From positions 1-48,066 of the forward strand of contig JAAYMV010000081.1 in NCBI GenBank assembly GCA_012521185.1: a DNA stretch of 48,066 nucleotides. The letters run 5' to 3'. The position numbers and the translations under genes were made by a program. Positions 26,078-36,194 of the stretch are shown piece after piece. The stretch comes from Bacillota bacterium (GTDB lineage: Bacteria > Bacillota > Limnochordia > Darwinibacteriales > DTU012). How positions within the stretch are numbered: the stretch's first letter is position 1; each line of letters opens with the position of its first letter. The notes beneath the pieces are model-generated. The model searched no databases, was not told the origin of the DNA, and was given only the letters and a program-made list of their open reading frames with translations.

Positions 26078-26093
26078 GTATTATAGCATATTT

Positions 26094-26612
26094 TTATAAT
26101 GATTTTCGCAGCAATTCTTGGGCATTTAAGAAGTAATCTACTCCAGAAGCAATAGTTACCAAAACCGATAACCACATTAAATAAATGCCGCCTGGAAGGT
26201 TTAACAGCAAGCTAACGATAGCAATAATTTGCAGCACTGTTTTTAATTTTCCCCATTTTGAAGCAGCAATCACTACACCTTCTGCTGCAGCCACATTTCG
26301 TAAGCCTGAAACGGCAAACTCTCGCCCAATAATAATAAAGGCAATCCAAGCATTAATCTGCCCCAATTGAATTAAACAAACTAAGGCCGCACTGATTAAT
26401 AGCTTATCGGCTATCGGATCGATTAACTTACCAAAAGTAGTAATCTGTTTACGGGAACGAGCAATATACCCGTCTAAACCATCAGTAGCTGCAGCTAAAC
26501 CAAAAACTGCTGCAGCAATTAGCCCGCTATAGGGCAAATCACTAAGCACTATCAACATAAATATCGGTACTAAAAAAATCCTTATCATTGTTATCCAATT
26601 CGCTAAATTCAC
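26094..26612 (-). CDS. pgsA: CDP-diacylglycerol-glycerol-3-phosphate 3-phosphatidyltransferase
   Basis: PgsA makes phosphatidylglycerol phosphate, the committed step to phosphatidylglycerol and cardiolipin. The 172-residue membrane enzyme has the start NLANWITMIRIFLVPIFM. Its CDP-alcohol phosphotransferase motif ATDGLDGYIARSRKQITTFGKLIDPIADK contains all the conserved aspartates (DG-x2-AR-x8-G-x3-D-x3-D). GTG start after AAGGAG. It follows rimO by 11 bases, a conserved Firmicute arrangement, and ends at a strong terminator. Confidence 0.96.
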   Translation of the reverse strand: MNLANWITMIRIFLVPIFMLIVLSDLPYSGLIAAAVFGLAAATDGLDGYIARSRKQITTFGKLIDPIADKLLISAALVCLIQLGQINAWIAFIIIGREFAVSGLRNVAAAEGVVIAASKWGKLKTVLQIIAIVSLLLNLPGGIYLMWLSVLVTIASGVDYFLNAQELLRKSL

Positions 26613-26623
26613 TGGTTTGCTCC

Positions 26624-27952
26624 TTACACTATAATTTCTCCCACTAAATCATATGGGTCAGCTTGAGTTATTTTTGCTTTTACAAAATCACCGCTATTAA
26701 CATAAGCATTTCCTACATAAACTAAGCCATCTACATCTGGCGCTTGACCGCGATGTCTACCAACTAAAACTAGATCACTTTCCGCCGAACGACCACAAAT
26801 TAATAGCTCCACTTCTTTACCAATTAATTGTTGTTGTTTTTTCAAAGAAATCTGCTGCTGTAATTGCATTGCTTGGTCATAACGATATTGCTTTACTTCA
26901 TCACTTACCTGACGCTCTAATTCAGCTGCTAAAGTTCCTTCTTCAGGCGAATACTGGAATATACCGGCATGATCAAAAGTAGCCTCTTTTAGAAAAGCCA
27001 ATAGCTCCTCAAATTCTTGGTCAGTTTCTCCTGGAAAACCAACAATAAAGGAACTACGAATTTTAACATCTGGTACTTGCTGCCGAATCTTATTTATCAA
27101 ATTCAATTGACTTTCGTAAGAACCACCACGCTTCATTCGCTGAAGCACAGATTTAGCACTATGTTGCAGCGGTAAATCAACATAACTTAATAAATTGTCG
27201 TGTTCAGCCATTAAATCTAACAATTCATCAGAAAAGGTATGTGGATAAGTATACATTAGTCTAATCCACGGAATATCAAGCTTGACTAAATCCTTTAATA
27301 AAGTAACTAAAGATACATTATTTAGATCAAGGCCATATCTAGTTGTATCTTGAGCAATTAGGATTAGCTCTTTAACTCCATTACTGGCTAAAATCTCAGC
27401 TTCCTGAAGGATTGATTGAGGTTGACGACTCCGGTAAGGTCCACGAATTAGTGGAATAGCACAAAATGAACACTGGTGATCACAGCCTTCCGCAATTTTT
27501 AAATAAGCTGTGTGATTACCAGTAGAGATAACTCGTGGAATATTTGGATTATCATAAGAAAAATACTGTTGGGAAAGATTAATCACCCTTTGGCCGCTAA
27601 GCACTTGCTTAATTACCTCTGTTACTTTATCCATTTCATTAGTACCTAGCAAACCGTCAATTTCTGGCATTTCTTGCCACAATTCATCTTTATATCTAGT
27701 AGATAAACATCCAGTTACAATTAGACAACGGCATCTACCCGTAGTTTTATACTCAGCCATTTCTAAAATACTGTCAATTGATTCTTCCTTAGCAGGACCA
27801 ATAAAACCACACGTATTAACAATTATTACATCAGCTTCCGCTGGATCACTAACTATCTGAAAACCATCTTGATCTAAATAACCAAGCATAATTTCACTGT
27901 CTACAAGATTTTTGGCGCACCCTAATGAGACCAGACCTACAGTTAAGTTCAT
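26624..27952 (-). CDS. rimO: Ribosomal protein S12 methylthiotransferase RimO
   Basis: RimO adds a methylthio group to an aspartate of ribosomal protein S12. The 442-residue radical-SAM enzyme has an N-terminal UPF0004 domain with cluster cysteines in VSLGCAKNLVDSE, NTCGFIGPAKEES and VTGCLSTRYKDEL. The radical-SAM motif is CDHQCSFCAIP and the TRAM domain is C-terminal. GLLGTNE and YVDLPLQHSAKSVLQRMKRGG favour RimO over MiaB. It is the first gene before pgsA and divergent from the helicase operon. Confidence 0.95.
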   Translation of the reverse strand: MNLTVGLVSLGCAKNLVDSEIMLGYLDQDGFQIVSDPAEADVIIVNTCGFIGPAKEESIDSILEMAEYKTTGRCRCLIVTGCLSTRYKDELWQEMPEIDGLLGTNEMDKVTEVIKQVLSGQRVINLSQQYFSYDNPNIPRVISTGNHTAYLKIAEGCDHQCSFCAIPLIRGPYRSRQPQSILQEAEILASNGVKELILIAQDTTRYGLDLNNVSLVTLLKDLVKLDIPWIRLMYTYPHTFSDELLDLMAEHDNLLSYVDLPLQHSAKSVLQRMKRGGSYESQLNLINKIRQQVPDVKIRSSFIVGFPGETDQEFEELLAFLKEATFDHAGIFQYSPEEGTLAAELERQVSDEVKQYRYDQAMQLQQQISLKKQQQLIGKEVELLICGRSAESDLVLVGRHRGQAPDVDGLVYVGNAYVNSGDFVKAKITQADPYDLVGEIIV

Positions 27953-28105
27953 TTTCGGTTCCTTCCTTGTCTAAGTATTGCATATAGTAATTGTTTCGCT
28001 TTTTCCTTACCATTTCCTGCTTTTATGTCAGATTAAGCATCTTTTTTGGATACAGCTTTAGTCATAGGGCAAAATAAACCTAGTAAGGTTAAGGAGGCCG
28101 ATAGT

Positions 28106-29902
28106 ATGTTAGACCCATCTTTAATTATTATTCCATTGCTCCAGTACAACAACGCAAGTCTAACAGAAGATAAAGAAGAACTCTTTTATCCTCCAGTAGA
28201 ATTGGATAATTTTAGTGTTAAATATTCCCTGTCTGCATTTAAAGGAATCATTCGTGAACTACGAAAAAAATTTTTTGATGATTTATCCTGGTTCCGCTTA
28301 GCTCTAGAAGCAGATCAAATGAGCTTAACTCATGGGTTTTCAGAATTGCTTTGTGTTAAACATTTAGAAGAACATTGGAAACGTGTTGGTGTTGTCCCCT
28401 ATCCTCATCAAATTAAAACTGCTGAAAATGTTTTAAAAAATCTTCGGGGACAAGCTATATTAGCAGATGAAGTAGGTCTTGGCAAAACAATTGAAGCAGG
28501 AATGATTCTCAAGGAATATATGTTGCGCGGATTTGTTAAAAAAGCCCTGATCCTAACGCCAGCCTCCTTATGTTGGCAATGGTATCAAGAACTCTACGAG
28601 AAATTCAATATTCAAACTGCGATTCAAAAAAGCGAATGGGACTGGGAATACGCTGACGTCTTAATCGCCTCCCTTGATACAGCTAAACGTGAACCCCATG
28701 CAAGCATTATCCAAAATATAGCCTATGACATGTTAATTATCGATGAAGCCCATAAATTAAAAAACAATAATACTATTGCGTGGAAATTTGTGAACTCATT
28801 ACAAAAGAAATATTGTTTAATGTTAACCGCAACACCCATTCAAAACGATTTAAAAGAACTATACAACCTAATTACCTTACTTAAACCAGGTCAATTAGGC
28901 AGCTACCGTGAGTTTAAAAAGAAATTCATGCTTGATAAACGAACTCCAAAAAATCCCGAAAAACTAAAAGAGTTACTTTCAGGTGTTTTAATACGAAATC
29001 GTCGTGGTGAAGGTACTGTTCAGTTTACAGAGCGACACGTTCACCCTATTATTGTCGAATTATCCCCAGAGGAAAGAAAGCTTTATGATCAAATTACAAA
29101 CTTTATCAAAAAATCCAGCCAGTTACTGCCTTTTCAGGCAAACATTCTGCCCCTATTAACCCTTCAACGGGAAGTTTGCAGTAGTTTTATTGCTACAGCC
29201 ATTACTTTAGAAAAGATGTGTCAACAAAACCAACTAGGCCCAGAATCTGGCTTAAATCAGTTATTACAAGATGTGTTAAAGCTAAGGGTTAATAGCAAGT
29301 ATGATGTTACTGAAAGACTTATACGACAAATAAATGATCGGGTAATTATTTTCACTGAATATCGTGCTTCCCAAGAATATATTAGGTATCGCTTAGAACA
29401 AGTTGGGTTTAAAACTTTAGGATTCGATGGCTCCTTATCACGTGGACGGAAAGAATGGATCCGATACCTTTTCCAAAAAGAAGGCGGTGTATTAGTTAGT
29501 ACAGAATCGGGTGGCGAAGGATTAAACTTTCAGTTCTGTAATCAAATCATTAATTACGACCTGCCGTGGAACCCTATGCGGCTCGAACAACGAATTGGAC
29601 GAGTCCATCGCCTAGGTCAAACCCGAGATGTGCATATTTACAATTTAGTTACTAAGGATACAGTTGAAGAACATATTATGTATTTACTCCACGAAAAAAT
29701 TAACATGTTCCAAATGGTACTTGGAGAACTAGATGCTATCTTACTGCATCTCAACCTGAATAAATCAATTGAAGCGCAATTAATGGAGATTTTCTTGAAA
29801 CACAATACCAAAGCAGAAATTCACCATGAACTTGATAAACTAGGTGAACAAATTATGAAAGGCCGAGAAGAACTAAAAAAACAGGAATGGAATATTTATT
29901 AA
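28106..29902 (+). CDS. SNF2-family DEAD/DEAH helicase (YqhH/RapA-like)
   Basis: This 598-residue SNF2-type ATPase probably moves along duplex DNA to remodel protein-DNA complexes. Motifs: HQIKTAENVL (Q-like), Walker A DEVGLGKT (121-128), DEAH (213-216), LTATPIQND, and STESGGEGLNFQ. The final helicase motif is MRLEQRIGRVHRLGQ. Its compact size resembles Bacillus YqhH. The ATG at 28106, after AAGGAGG, is preferred; the upstream extension is unsupported. It is followed after ten bases by a YqhG-like gene, the same order as yqhH-yqhG in Bacillus. A role in transcription or repair is possible; no nuclease or methylase suggests a defence island. Confidence 0.9.
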   Translation: MLDPSLIIIPLLQYNNASLTEDKEELFYPPVELDNFSVKYSLSAFKGIIRELRKKFFDDLSWFRLALEADQMSLTHGFSELLCVKHLEEHWKRVGVVPYPHQIKTAENVLKNLRGQAILADEVGLGKTIEAGMILKEYMLRGFVKKALILTPASLCWQWYQELYEKFNIQTAIQKSEWDWEYADVLIASLDTAKREPHASIIQNIAYDMLIIDEAHKLKNNNTIAWKFVNSLQKKYCLMLTATPIQNDLKELYNLITLLKPGQLGSYREFKKKFMLDKRTPKNPEKLKELLSGVLIRNRRGEGTVQFTERHVHPIIVELSPEERKLYDQITNFIKKSSQLLPFQANILPLLTLQREVCSSFIATAITLEKMCQQNQLGPESGLNQLLQDVLKLRVNSKYDVTERLIRQINDRVIIFTEYRASQEYIRYRLEQVGFKTLGFDGSLSRGRKEWIRYLFQKEGGVLVSTESGGEGLNFQFCNQIINYDLPWNPMRLEQRIGRVHRLGQTRDVHIYNLVTKDTVEEHIMYLLHEKINMFQMVLGELDAILLHLNLNKSIEAQLMEIFLKHNTKAEIHHELDKLGEQIMKGREELKKQEWNIY

Positions 29903-29912
29903 GGAGTGGAAT

Positions 29913-30803
29913 ATGAACAAAGTTGCCGATGTAGTTTTTAACTTCTTCAAACTATGCAATTTAAAACCTGTTCAAATTCGGAAAGGTATCTATCAAGTTC
30001 AAATTCCAGATGCTTTAGCTAAGGAGCTTGATGGCTGGCGTGCTAAAGGCGGCTTATTCCAATTTACCTTTGATCAAAAACTAGCAGAAACCTATGGAGC
30101 TGAACTAATTAGTGAAGGTGGATATCGGCTCGATTCAATCATCAAAGTTATTCAAAAACAAGCAAGATTATCGAATGCCATCTTACCACATACTACCTTC
30201 TTTGAGCCAACTATCCGCAGGAAAATTCTAGATAGATTAGCTAAAGAAAATCCTGGTTATCGTTGGTATATTGTCGATTACCACTGTAAATACAGCCCTT
30301 ATTTTCTATTTGTTCTTCAGCTGACTTACCTAGCTTATGAAAAACGGGAAGAAATTCGCAAACCCCTTGTAGATTTAATAACTGGTCGAGTACTAACTTT
30401 TGAAATACCGCTGGATTTATTAGTTGAAGGCGAAATAGAAAAAAGTATGCTTCTAAAACGGAGAATCAGCTATCAACAAGCATATCAACAAATCCAATTG
30501 GAAATAAATGAACAGTTACAATACTCTGATGCTACTTGGGCTAAGCAAGCCACAGAAATAATGCAAACAGAAAGAGAGCGCTTAGAAAACTTCTTTAAAG
30601 ACCTACCTGACGATGAGCAAAAAGAACGAAGAATTGCTGAATTAATGGAGCGAGCTAAACCTCGAGTCCAAATTCGCCCACTTAGAGGAGTTTTACTATA
30701 TTTTCCAAAGTTTCTATATCGAGTCATCCAAGTTGGCAGTAAAGAAAAAACTAACCGAATCAGCTATGACCCGGTTAGTAATCATCTAGAATATTTAGTG
30801 TAA
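29913..30803 (+). CDS. YqhG-like partner of the SNF2 helicase
   Basis: This 296-residue soluble protein resembles the uncharacterised YqhG family, by both position and N-terminal pattern. A first domain has VADVVFNFFKLCNLKPVQI, then YQVQIPDALAKELDGW and FTFDQKLAETYGAELISEGGYRL. An acidic/basic helical region (WAKQATEIMQTERERLENFF) precedes a basic C-terminus. The RBS GGAG precedes the ATG. It is co-transcribed with the helicase and may load it or recognise its target. Its end overlaps murC by nine bases, tail to tail. YqhG membership is likely but not certain. Confidence 0.65.
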   Translation: MNKVADVVFNFFKLCNLKPVQIRKGIYQVQIPDALAKELDGWRAKGGLFQFTFDQKLAETYGAELISEGGYRLDSIIKVIQKQARLSNAILPHTTFFEPTIRRKILDRLAKENPGYRWYIVDYHCKYSPYFLFVLQLTYLAYEKREEIRKPLVDLITGRVLTFEIPLDLLVEGEIEKSMLLKRRISYQQAYQQIQLEINEQLQYSDATWAKQATEIMQTERERLENFFKDLPDDEQKERRIAELMERAKPRVQIRPLRGVLLYFPKFLYRVIQVGSKEKTNRISYDPVSNHLEYLV

Positions 30804-32153
30804 CAAGTCATTTAATTCTAAAGCGGTTTGCCAAATTGGCCCGGCACCCATAGTAATCACTAAATCATTAGGCTTTACAATCTGGGCTAAATGCCTAGCA
30901 ATATCCTGGCGATTACTTATTAGATAAACCGCTTTTCCCTGCTGACGGATCATTTCAGCTAAGACGGCTGAACTAACTCCAGGAATAGGTTGTTCAGGCG
31001 GTGGTGCATAAATATCTGTCAGGACTACAAGATCTGCATCTTTAAAGGCCTTCGAAAATTCATCGAGTAAAAAATGAGTTCTACTAAAACGGTGCGGCTG
31101 AAATACAGCAATTACCCGGCGATTCCATCCTTCCCTGGCAGCTTGTAAAGTAGCAGCTATCTCAGTCGGATGATGAGCGTAATCATCAACTATAATAATA
31201 CCATTTTTTTCGCCAATAATCTGGAAACGCCTTTGAGCACCAGTAAACGTCTTTAAATGTTTGGCAATTTGCTCTGGAGACAAGCCGGCCCAATCACAGG
31301 CGGCAATAGCTGCCAAGGCATTATTAGTGTTATATCTACCAGGCACATTCAAGACGAACTTACCATAAAACTTTCCTTGACGGTAAACATTAAATTCTGA
31401 AGTTAGCTCTTTAAAACTAACTATCTCGCCACACCAATAAGCATCTTTAGAAAAACCATAGGATTGAACATTGCTAAATAAATTAATTATCTTGCGTACT
31501 TCAGGGTCATCAATCCCTAAAATCCGAATTCCATTTGGCTTAACATTATTTAAAAACTGCTTATAGCCACAAACTAGCTCATTAAAAGCACCATTATAAT
31601 TTTCTAAATGATCTGCTTCCATGCTTGTTACGATGGCTACTTCCGGATAATATCTCGTAAAACTGCCGTCAGATTCGTCTGCCTCTGCTACAGCAATAGT
31701 ACCTTTGCCATACTTTGCTCCGGGACCAAAAGGAGCAAAGCGAGCACCAATAAGCACTACAGGATCAACACCAGATTGATCTAATATCCAAGCAATCATC
31801 GAGGTAATGGTAGTTTTACCATGAGCACCTCCAACTGCAATACCACGACGTTCATTTAATAATTTGGCTAACATTTCCGAACGATGATAAATTTGAATAT
31901 TCCGCTCTTTGGCGGCTAGTCGTTCTGGATTATTTTCTGGAATTGCAGATGAATATACGACACTTGTTGAACCATTAATATTATCAGCAGAATGATAAAA
32001 AGTAATTTTAGCTCCTAGACTTTCTAAATAACGGGTTGTCTCAGAGGGTTGCAGATCAGAACCACTTACCTGCCATCCCATTTCTAAAAATACTTTTGCT
32101 AAGGGACCCATACCAGTTCCCCCGATACCTATAAAATGGATTTGTTGCTTCAT
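30795..32153 (-). CDS. murC: UDP-N-acetylmuramate-L-alanine ligase
   Basis: MurC adds L-alanine to UDP-MurNAc, the first peptide-forming step of peptidoglycan synthesis in the cytoplasm. The 452-residue enzyme begins with QIHFIGIGGTGMGPLAKVF. It has the ATP loop GGAHGKTTITSMI, SDGSFTRYYPEVAIVTSMEADHLENY and DDYAHHPTEI, and ends with the DUF-like domain ITMGAGPIW. A terminator separates it from the SpoIIP-like gene upstream. No other mur genes are nearby. Confidence 0.97.
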   Translation of the reverse strand: MKQQIHFIGIGGTGMGPLAKVFLEMGWQVSGSDLQPSETTRYLESLGAKITFYHSADNINGSTSVVYSSAIPENNPERLAAKERNIQIYHRSEMLAKLLNERRGIAVGGAHGKTTITSMIAWILDQSGVDPVVLIGARFAPFGPGAKYGKGTIAVAEADESDGSFTRYYPEVAIVTSMEADHLENYNGAFNELVCGYKQFLNNVKPNGIRILGIDDPEVRKIINLFSNVQSYGFSKDAYWCGEIVSFKELTSEFNVYRQGKFYGKFVLNVPGRYNTNNALAAIAACDWAGLSPEQIAKHLKTFTGAQRRFQIIGEKNGIIIVDDYAHHPTEIAATLQAAREGWNRRVIAVFQPHRFSRTHFLLDEFSKAFKDADLVVLTDIYAPPPEQPIPGVSSAVLAEMIRQQGKAVYLISNRQDIARHLAQIVKPNDLVITMGAGPIWQTALELNDLLH

Positions 32154-32194
32154 TTGTTAACACCCTCCAAGGACTAGTACAAAAATACCAAAGC

Positions 32195-32219
32195 AAGGCA
32201 GGCTGCTACAACCTACCTT
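32195..32219 (-). terminator. Rho-independent terminator after the spoIIP-like gene
   Basis: Minus-strand 11-pair stem (AAGGTAGGTTG with CAGCCTGCCTT, two G-U pairs, three-base loop) followed by GCTTTGGTATTTTT. The stop codon (32220-32218) overlaps its first bases. Confidence 0.75.
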
Positions 32220-32991
32220 ACTTTATTAATGTTGCAATTACATCCGCTAATAATATAGCACTAGCAGATGCTTGCTCTACGGTATTACCTTTCCAATCAC
32301 CAATTACTACCATAACACTATTAGGATGTAAATCACCACTATAATCTGACTTAAAAACCCGCACACCGCGAGATAATCCTGGATATTTTGCATCTAAAGC
32401 ATCACTAATTTTCTTAGCAAAAGCTATGTTAGCATCAATTTGTGCATTATCCTGATCGCCAACAATAAATAAAATTTTAGCTACCTCTTGCCCATTAATT
32501 GTAATTGTAGTATATCCATCTGGTTTATCTTGTAAACCATCCCGATGCAAATCTAGCACCATCTGGATATTTGGATTTTCTTCTAAAGCGCTTTCAATTA
32601 ACTTTGCAGAATTGATAAAAGCATCACTATAACGTGGACGATCATGAATAGTTTGATCATGAACCGCAACTACATTTTTTTCTAATAACGCCTGAACAAA
32701 TACCTGCCCCACCTTAACGATATCACCAGGTTCTCCACTTTTAGAATGACTGTCATTTGGTTGATAGTTTTCGGTAGCATGACTATGTAAGACTAAAACC
32801 TTTGGTACCATTGTAGCAGGATCTGGTGCCTCTCCAGGAACTGGTGCTGGTATCGGTGAGGGAGTAGCTTGATCAGGATTTTCGGGATAAAAACCGAAGT
32901 ACTTAGCCCCAACAACAGCTACAACCACTAGCGTTACTAAAATAAATAATAAGCCAGGACCATTTCTCTCTTTTCTACGATTTCTTGCCAT
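32218..32991 (-). CDS. SpoIIP-like peptidoglycan hydrolase (short form)
   Basis: This 257-residue protein is SpoIIP-related. SpoIIP is an amidase/endopeptidase that thins septal peptidoglycan during engulfment. One N-terminal membrane anchor (about 13-32) is followed by a proline-rich linker and the catalytic domain. Visible motifs are VLVLHSHATENYQP, with H69, H71 and E74, and DLHRDG with H149, both expected in SpoIIP. It is shorter than Bacillus SpoIIP (about 400), mainly through a missing N-terminal domain. It may be a paralogue with a vegetative role. The ribosome-binding site AAGGGGG is inside a hairpin. Confidence 0.82.
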   Translation of the reverse strand: MARNRRKERNGPGLLFILVTLVVVAVVGAKYFGFYPENPDQATPSPIPAPVPGEAPDPATMVPKVLVLHSHATENYQPNDSHSKSGEPGDIVKVGQVFVQALLEKNVVAVHDQTIHDRPRYSDAFINSAKLIESALEENPNIQMVLDLHRDGLQDKPDGYTTITINGQEVAKILFIVGDQDNAQIDANIAFAKKISDALDAKYPGLSRGVRVFKSDYSGDLHPNSVMVVIGDWKGNTVEQASASAILLADVIATLIK

Positions 32992-32998
32992 GCTTATA

Positions 32999-33029
32999 CC
33001 CCCTTCCGCAGAAAATATATGCGAGGGGG
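32999..33029 (-). promoter_or_regulatory. Hairpin covering the spoIIP-like ribosome-binding site
   Basis: On the minus strand CCCCC-T-CGCA pairs with TGCG-GAA-GGGGG. The GGGGG arm is the ribosome-binding site, seven bases from the ATG. The hairpin might restrict translation or act as a weak terminator for hslO; the T-run needed for strong termination is absent. Confidence 0.4.
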
Positions 33030-33041
33030 CAAGCGATTATG

Positions 33042-33926
33042 CTAGTTTTCTTTCAGTTCATTGAGTATATCATTTAATTCGTCTATAGTAATATGATAGT
33101 GTTCCTCACAAAAATGACAAACTAAATCTAAGGTTTCTTCTTCAGTGACCAGTTCTTCTAATTCTTCAATACCTAAGGTAATTAAGCTTTGTTTAAAGCG
33201 TTCTTTACTACAAAAACATTTAAACTGTACTGGCATTTTTTCTTTAAAATCTAAGTCTAACTCTCCTAAAATAAGCTCCAAGACATCTTCAGGTGTTTTA
33301 CCCTCATTAATTAAATTACTAATTGGCGGAATAGTTGCGATTTTTCTCTCTAATGTAGAGATTACAGTTTCACTAGCTCCTGGCATTACTTGAACCACAA
33401 AACCACCAGCGGCTAAAATTCGCTTGCTCGGATCTACTAAAACCCCAACGCTAACTGCGGAAGGTGTTTGTTCGGATAAGGTGAAATAATAAGCAAAGTC
33501 ATCGCCAATTTCACCTGTCTGCAATGGAACTGTACCCCGATAAGGTTCTTTTAAACCACTATCTCTTACTACTGTGAGAGTACCTTCTCCAATAGCAGTA
33601 CCAACTGCTAGCTTACCCTGAGCATTTAATGGAAGATGAGCATGGGGATTACCAACATAACCCCGGACATTTCCTTGATGATCTGCACTAGTCATTAATC
33701 CTTTTAATATCCCATCACCTTGGATATGGACAGTAACAGTTCCAGTTTTCAACATTGCTCCTAGCACCAAGGAAACAGTCATAGCTCGTCCAAGGGCAGC
33801 TGAAGGAATTGGATATAGATCATGTCGTTTTTGTGCTTCATTTGTTAGCTCTGTAGTTCTTAAAGCAAACGCCCTTAACTGACCGTTTGCAGCAGTGGCT
33901 CTTACTAAGTAATCTTTATTTTTCAA
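33042..33926 (-). CDS. hslO: Hsp33 redox-regulated chaperonin
   Basis: Hsp33 is a zinc-containing cytoplasmic holdase activated by oxidation and unfolding. The 294-residue protein has the N-terminal DYLVRATAANGQLRAFALRTTEL, the middle MTSADHQGNVRGYVGNPHA, and the C-terminal zinc centre CFC (in KCFCSKERF) plus CHFC. A TTG at 33926, eight bases after AAGGAG, is the likely start; an in-frame TTG six codons upstream overlaps the ribosome-binding site. It follows the spoIIIE gene closely. Confidence 0.95.
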   Translation of the reverse strand: MKNKDYLVRATAANGQLRAFALRTTELTNEAQKRHDLYPIPSAALGRAMTVSLVLGAMLKTGTVTVHIQGDGILKGLMTSADHQGNVRGYVGNPHAHLPLNAQGKLAVGTAIGEGTLTVVRDSGLKEPYRGTVPLQTGEIGDDFAYYFTLSEQTPSAVSVGVLVDPSKRILAAGGFVVQVMPGASETVISTLERKIATIPPISNLINEGKTPEDVLELILGELDLDFKEKMPVQFKCFCSKERFKQSLITLGIEELEELVTEEETLDLVCHFCEEHYHITIDELNDILNELKEN

Positions 33927-33953
33927 AAAGATAACTCCTTCCAAATCAATCTA

Positions 33954-36155
33954 TCAATTTTCTAAGCTAGATGCATCTATCAAAACTTCTCGTGGTTTAC
34001 TACCTTGATGCGGTCCCACGATAGATCTAGCTTCCATAACATCGATTAAGCGCGCAGCCCGACTATAACCAATCCTAAAGCGTCGCTGCAGCATTGAAAT
34101 GGAAGCCTGTCCGGTTTCAACAACTAACCGAATCGCATCTTCCAATAATTCATCTTCATCTTCCCCATGAACTAAACTTTCGGATTGCTCTGGTATTACA
34201 TCGTCAATGTAATTAGGTTCACATTGCTTTTTCCAAAACTTAACCAAGGCCTCTACTTCACTATCAGAAATCCAAGCTCCTTGAGCCCGATTAGGTTTAG
34301 ACGCACCAATTGGGTAATAAAGCATATCTCCTTTCCCGATCAATCTTTCCGCACCACCCATATCCAAAATAGTTCTAGAATCCACTTGGGATGATACGGC
34401 AAAAGCAATTCGAGACGGCACGTTTGCTTTGATTAGCCCAGTAATCACATCAACTGATGGCCGCTGTGTAGCAATAATCAAATACATCCCAGCGGCACGA
34501 GCCATTTGTGCTAAACGACAAATTGACTCCTCTACATCACTAGCAGCCACCATCATTAAGTCCGCTAATTCATCGACAATAATTACCATATAAGGTAAAT
34601 GCTCTAATTCTTGTTCACCTTTTGCTGCCTTTGTCAAACGTAACTTTTCATACATGTCAATATTTCGGGCGCCAACTTCAGCAAATATTTCATAGCGCCT
34701 TTCCATTTCAGCAACAGCCCAGCGCAGTGCACCAGCTGCTTTCTTGGGATCTGTAACTACTGGTGTAATTAAATGTGGAATTCCATCATAAATAGCTAAT
34801 TCCACTCGCTTAGGATCAACCATTAATAGTCTAACTTCATCAGGAGTTGCTCTAAATAATATGCTGGCAATAATAGCATTTAAACATACACTTTTTCCTG
34901 AACCAGTTGCTCCAGCAACTAAAATATGAAGCCATTTTTTTAAATCGGCAATCACAGGTTGTCCGCTAATATCCTTGCCCAGTGCTATTGCTACTTGCGA
35001 TTTTTGCTTAACAAAATCAGGATGTTCTAGTACATCCCGTAATAAAACAGGAACAGTTTCTTTATTTGGCACCTCAATACCAACAACAGATTTACCAGGC
35101 ACAGGTGCTTCAATGCGCACGTCTTCAGCTGCTAGGGCTAAAGCTAAATCATCAGCTAAACTAGTAATTCGACTAACTTTAATGCCTGGACCAATTTGCA
35201 ATTCATAGCGAGTTACCGTCGGTCCTTGAACCACATTAACAACTTCTGCTGTAATACCAAAACTAGCAAAGGTTTCTTCTAGTAGTATTCTATTGCTCTC
35301 AGCATTGCTACGACGTTGAATGCTTGTACTCTTTTTCAATAAACTAGTAGGAGGTAAACGATAATTGTTTACACTAGCACTACTAGATGGATTCGCTAGT
35401 TTATTAGAATTTGTGTGGATCTCCACTGTTTCTTCTTCAATAGGCTCAGTAGCAGCACTTACTTGCAGCTTTGTTTCCTTCAACAAAATTTCACTAAAAG
35501 ACTCTGTTGACTCTGAGACTGCTTCAGGCTTATTAGCCATTGCGACAGTGTTTTCCAGCCTATTCAGTTGCCGACGGTCACGCCAATCCTGCAACTTAGC
35601 CTGTTGCTGATTAATAAATCCTAATATTGCGTACCACGCACTATCTTTTGACTTTCGCACTAAACCAGTTATTGAAAAATTAAAAACTAATATAAAACCG
35701 ATTAAAAAAAGTCCAGCTAAAATAATATAAGCACCTGGTAAGCCAAAGCCCACTAAAAATAAGTACATTAATGTAGCTCCTAATACCCCGGCGCCGAATC
35801 CCATTCTAGCATAATGAAGTTCTTCAGCTAATGAAGGTGGTAATTGATAACCTTGATAAACAACCATTAAATGAAATAAAGTTACTCCCGTAATCATTAA
35901 AATAAACCCGCCAATTAGTCTTCGCCATTTAATTGGCCAAAAAGTTCCTCGAAAAAGTTTCAGCGAGGCGACCAACAATAGAACACCAAAAACTACAGCC
36001 AGCTCTCCAAAGGTTAATCTTAATAAACTTCTCAGTTTATTACCTACCCACCCAGCTGACTGTACATACAAACTTACTAATGAAAAAATTGCTATCGAAA
36101 AAATAAATATTCCTGCGATTTCCCTTTGTCTAGGGGTCATTGGATCCGAACTCAA
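33954..36155 (-). CDS. spoIIIE: DNA translocase FtsK/SpoIIIE
   Basis: This 733-residue septal DNA pump moves chromosome through closing septa, including into the forespore. Four N-terminal membrane helices (about residues 15-165) are followed by a linker and the beta domain ([25 protein letters not shown]). The motor has Walker [11 protein letters not shown] and [32 protein letters not shown] is the Walker B region. The DNA-reading gamma winged helix is at the end ([35 protein letters not shown]). TTG start after GAGGTGA. Confidence 0.96.
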   Translation of the reverse strand: MSSDPMTPRQREIAGIFIFSIAIFSLVSLYVQSAGWVGNKLRSLLRLTFGELAVVFGVLLLVASLKLFRGTFWPIKWRRLIGGFILMITGVTLFHLMVVYQGYQLPPSLAEELHYARMGFGAGVLGATLMYLFLVGFGLPGAYIILAGLFLIGFILVFNFSITGLVRKSKDSAWYAILGFINQQQAKLQDWRDRRQLNRLENTVAMANKPEAVSESTESFSEILLKETKLQVSAATEPIEEETVEIHTNSNKLANPSSSASVNNYRLPPTSLLKKSTSIQRRSNAESNRILLEETFASFGITAEVVNVVQGPTVTRYELQIGPGIKVSRITSLADDLALALAAEDVRIEAPVPGKSVVGIEVPNKETVPVLLRDVLEHPDFVKQKSQVAIALGKDISGQPVIADLKKWLHILVAGATGSGKSVCLNAIIASILFRATPDEVRLLMVDPKRVELAIYDGIPHLITPVVTDPKKAAGALRWAVAEMERRYEIFAEVGARNIDMYEKLRLTKAAKGEQELEHLPYMVIIVDELADLMMVAASDVEESICRLAQMARAAGMYLIIATQRPSVDVITGLIKANVPSRIAFAVSSQVDSRTILDMGGAERLIGKGDMLYYPIGASKPNRAQGAWISDSEVEALVKFWKKQCEPNYIDDVIPEQSESLVHGEDEDELLEDAIRLVVETGQASISMLQRRFRIGYSRAARLIDVMEARSIVGPHQGSKPREVLIDASSLEN

Positions 36156-36194
36156 AACTATTCACCTCACCAAGGACTAATTCGCCAGAATTTG

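Noticed and set aside
28106-30803. Restriction-modification or defence island around the SNF2 helicase
   Set aside because: No nuclease, methyltransferase or toxin gene; neighbours are housekeeping genes (rimO, murC).
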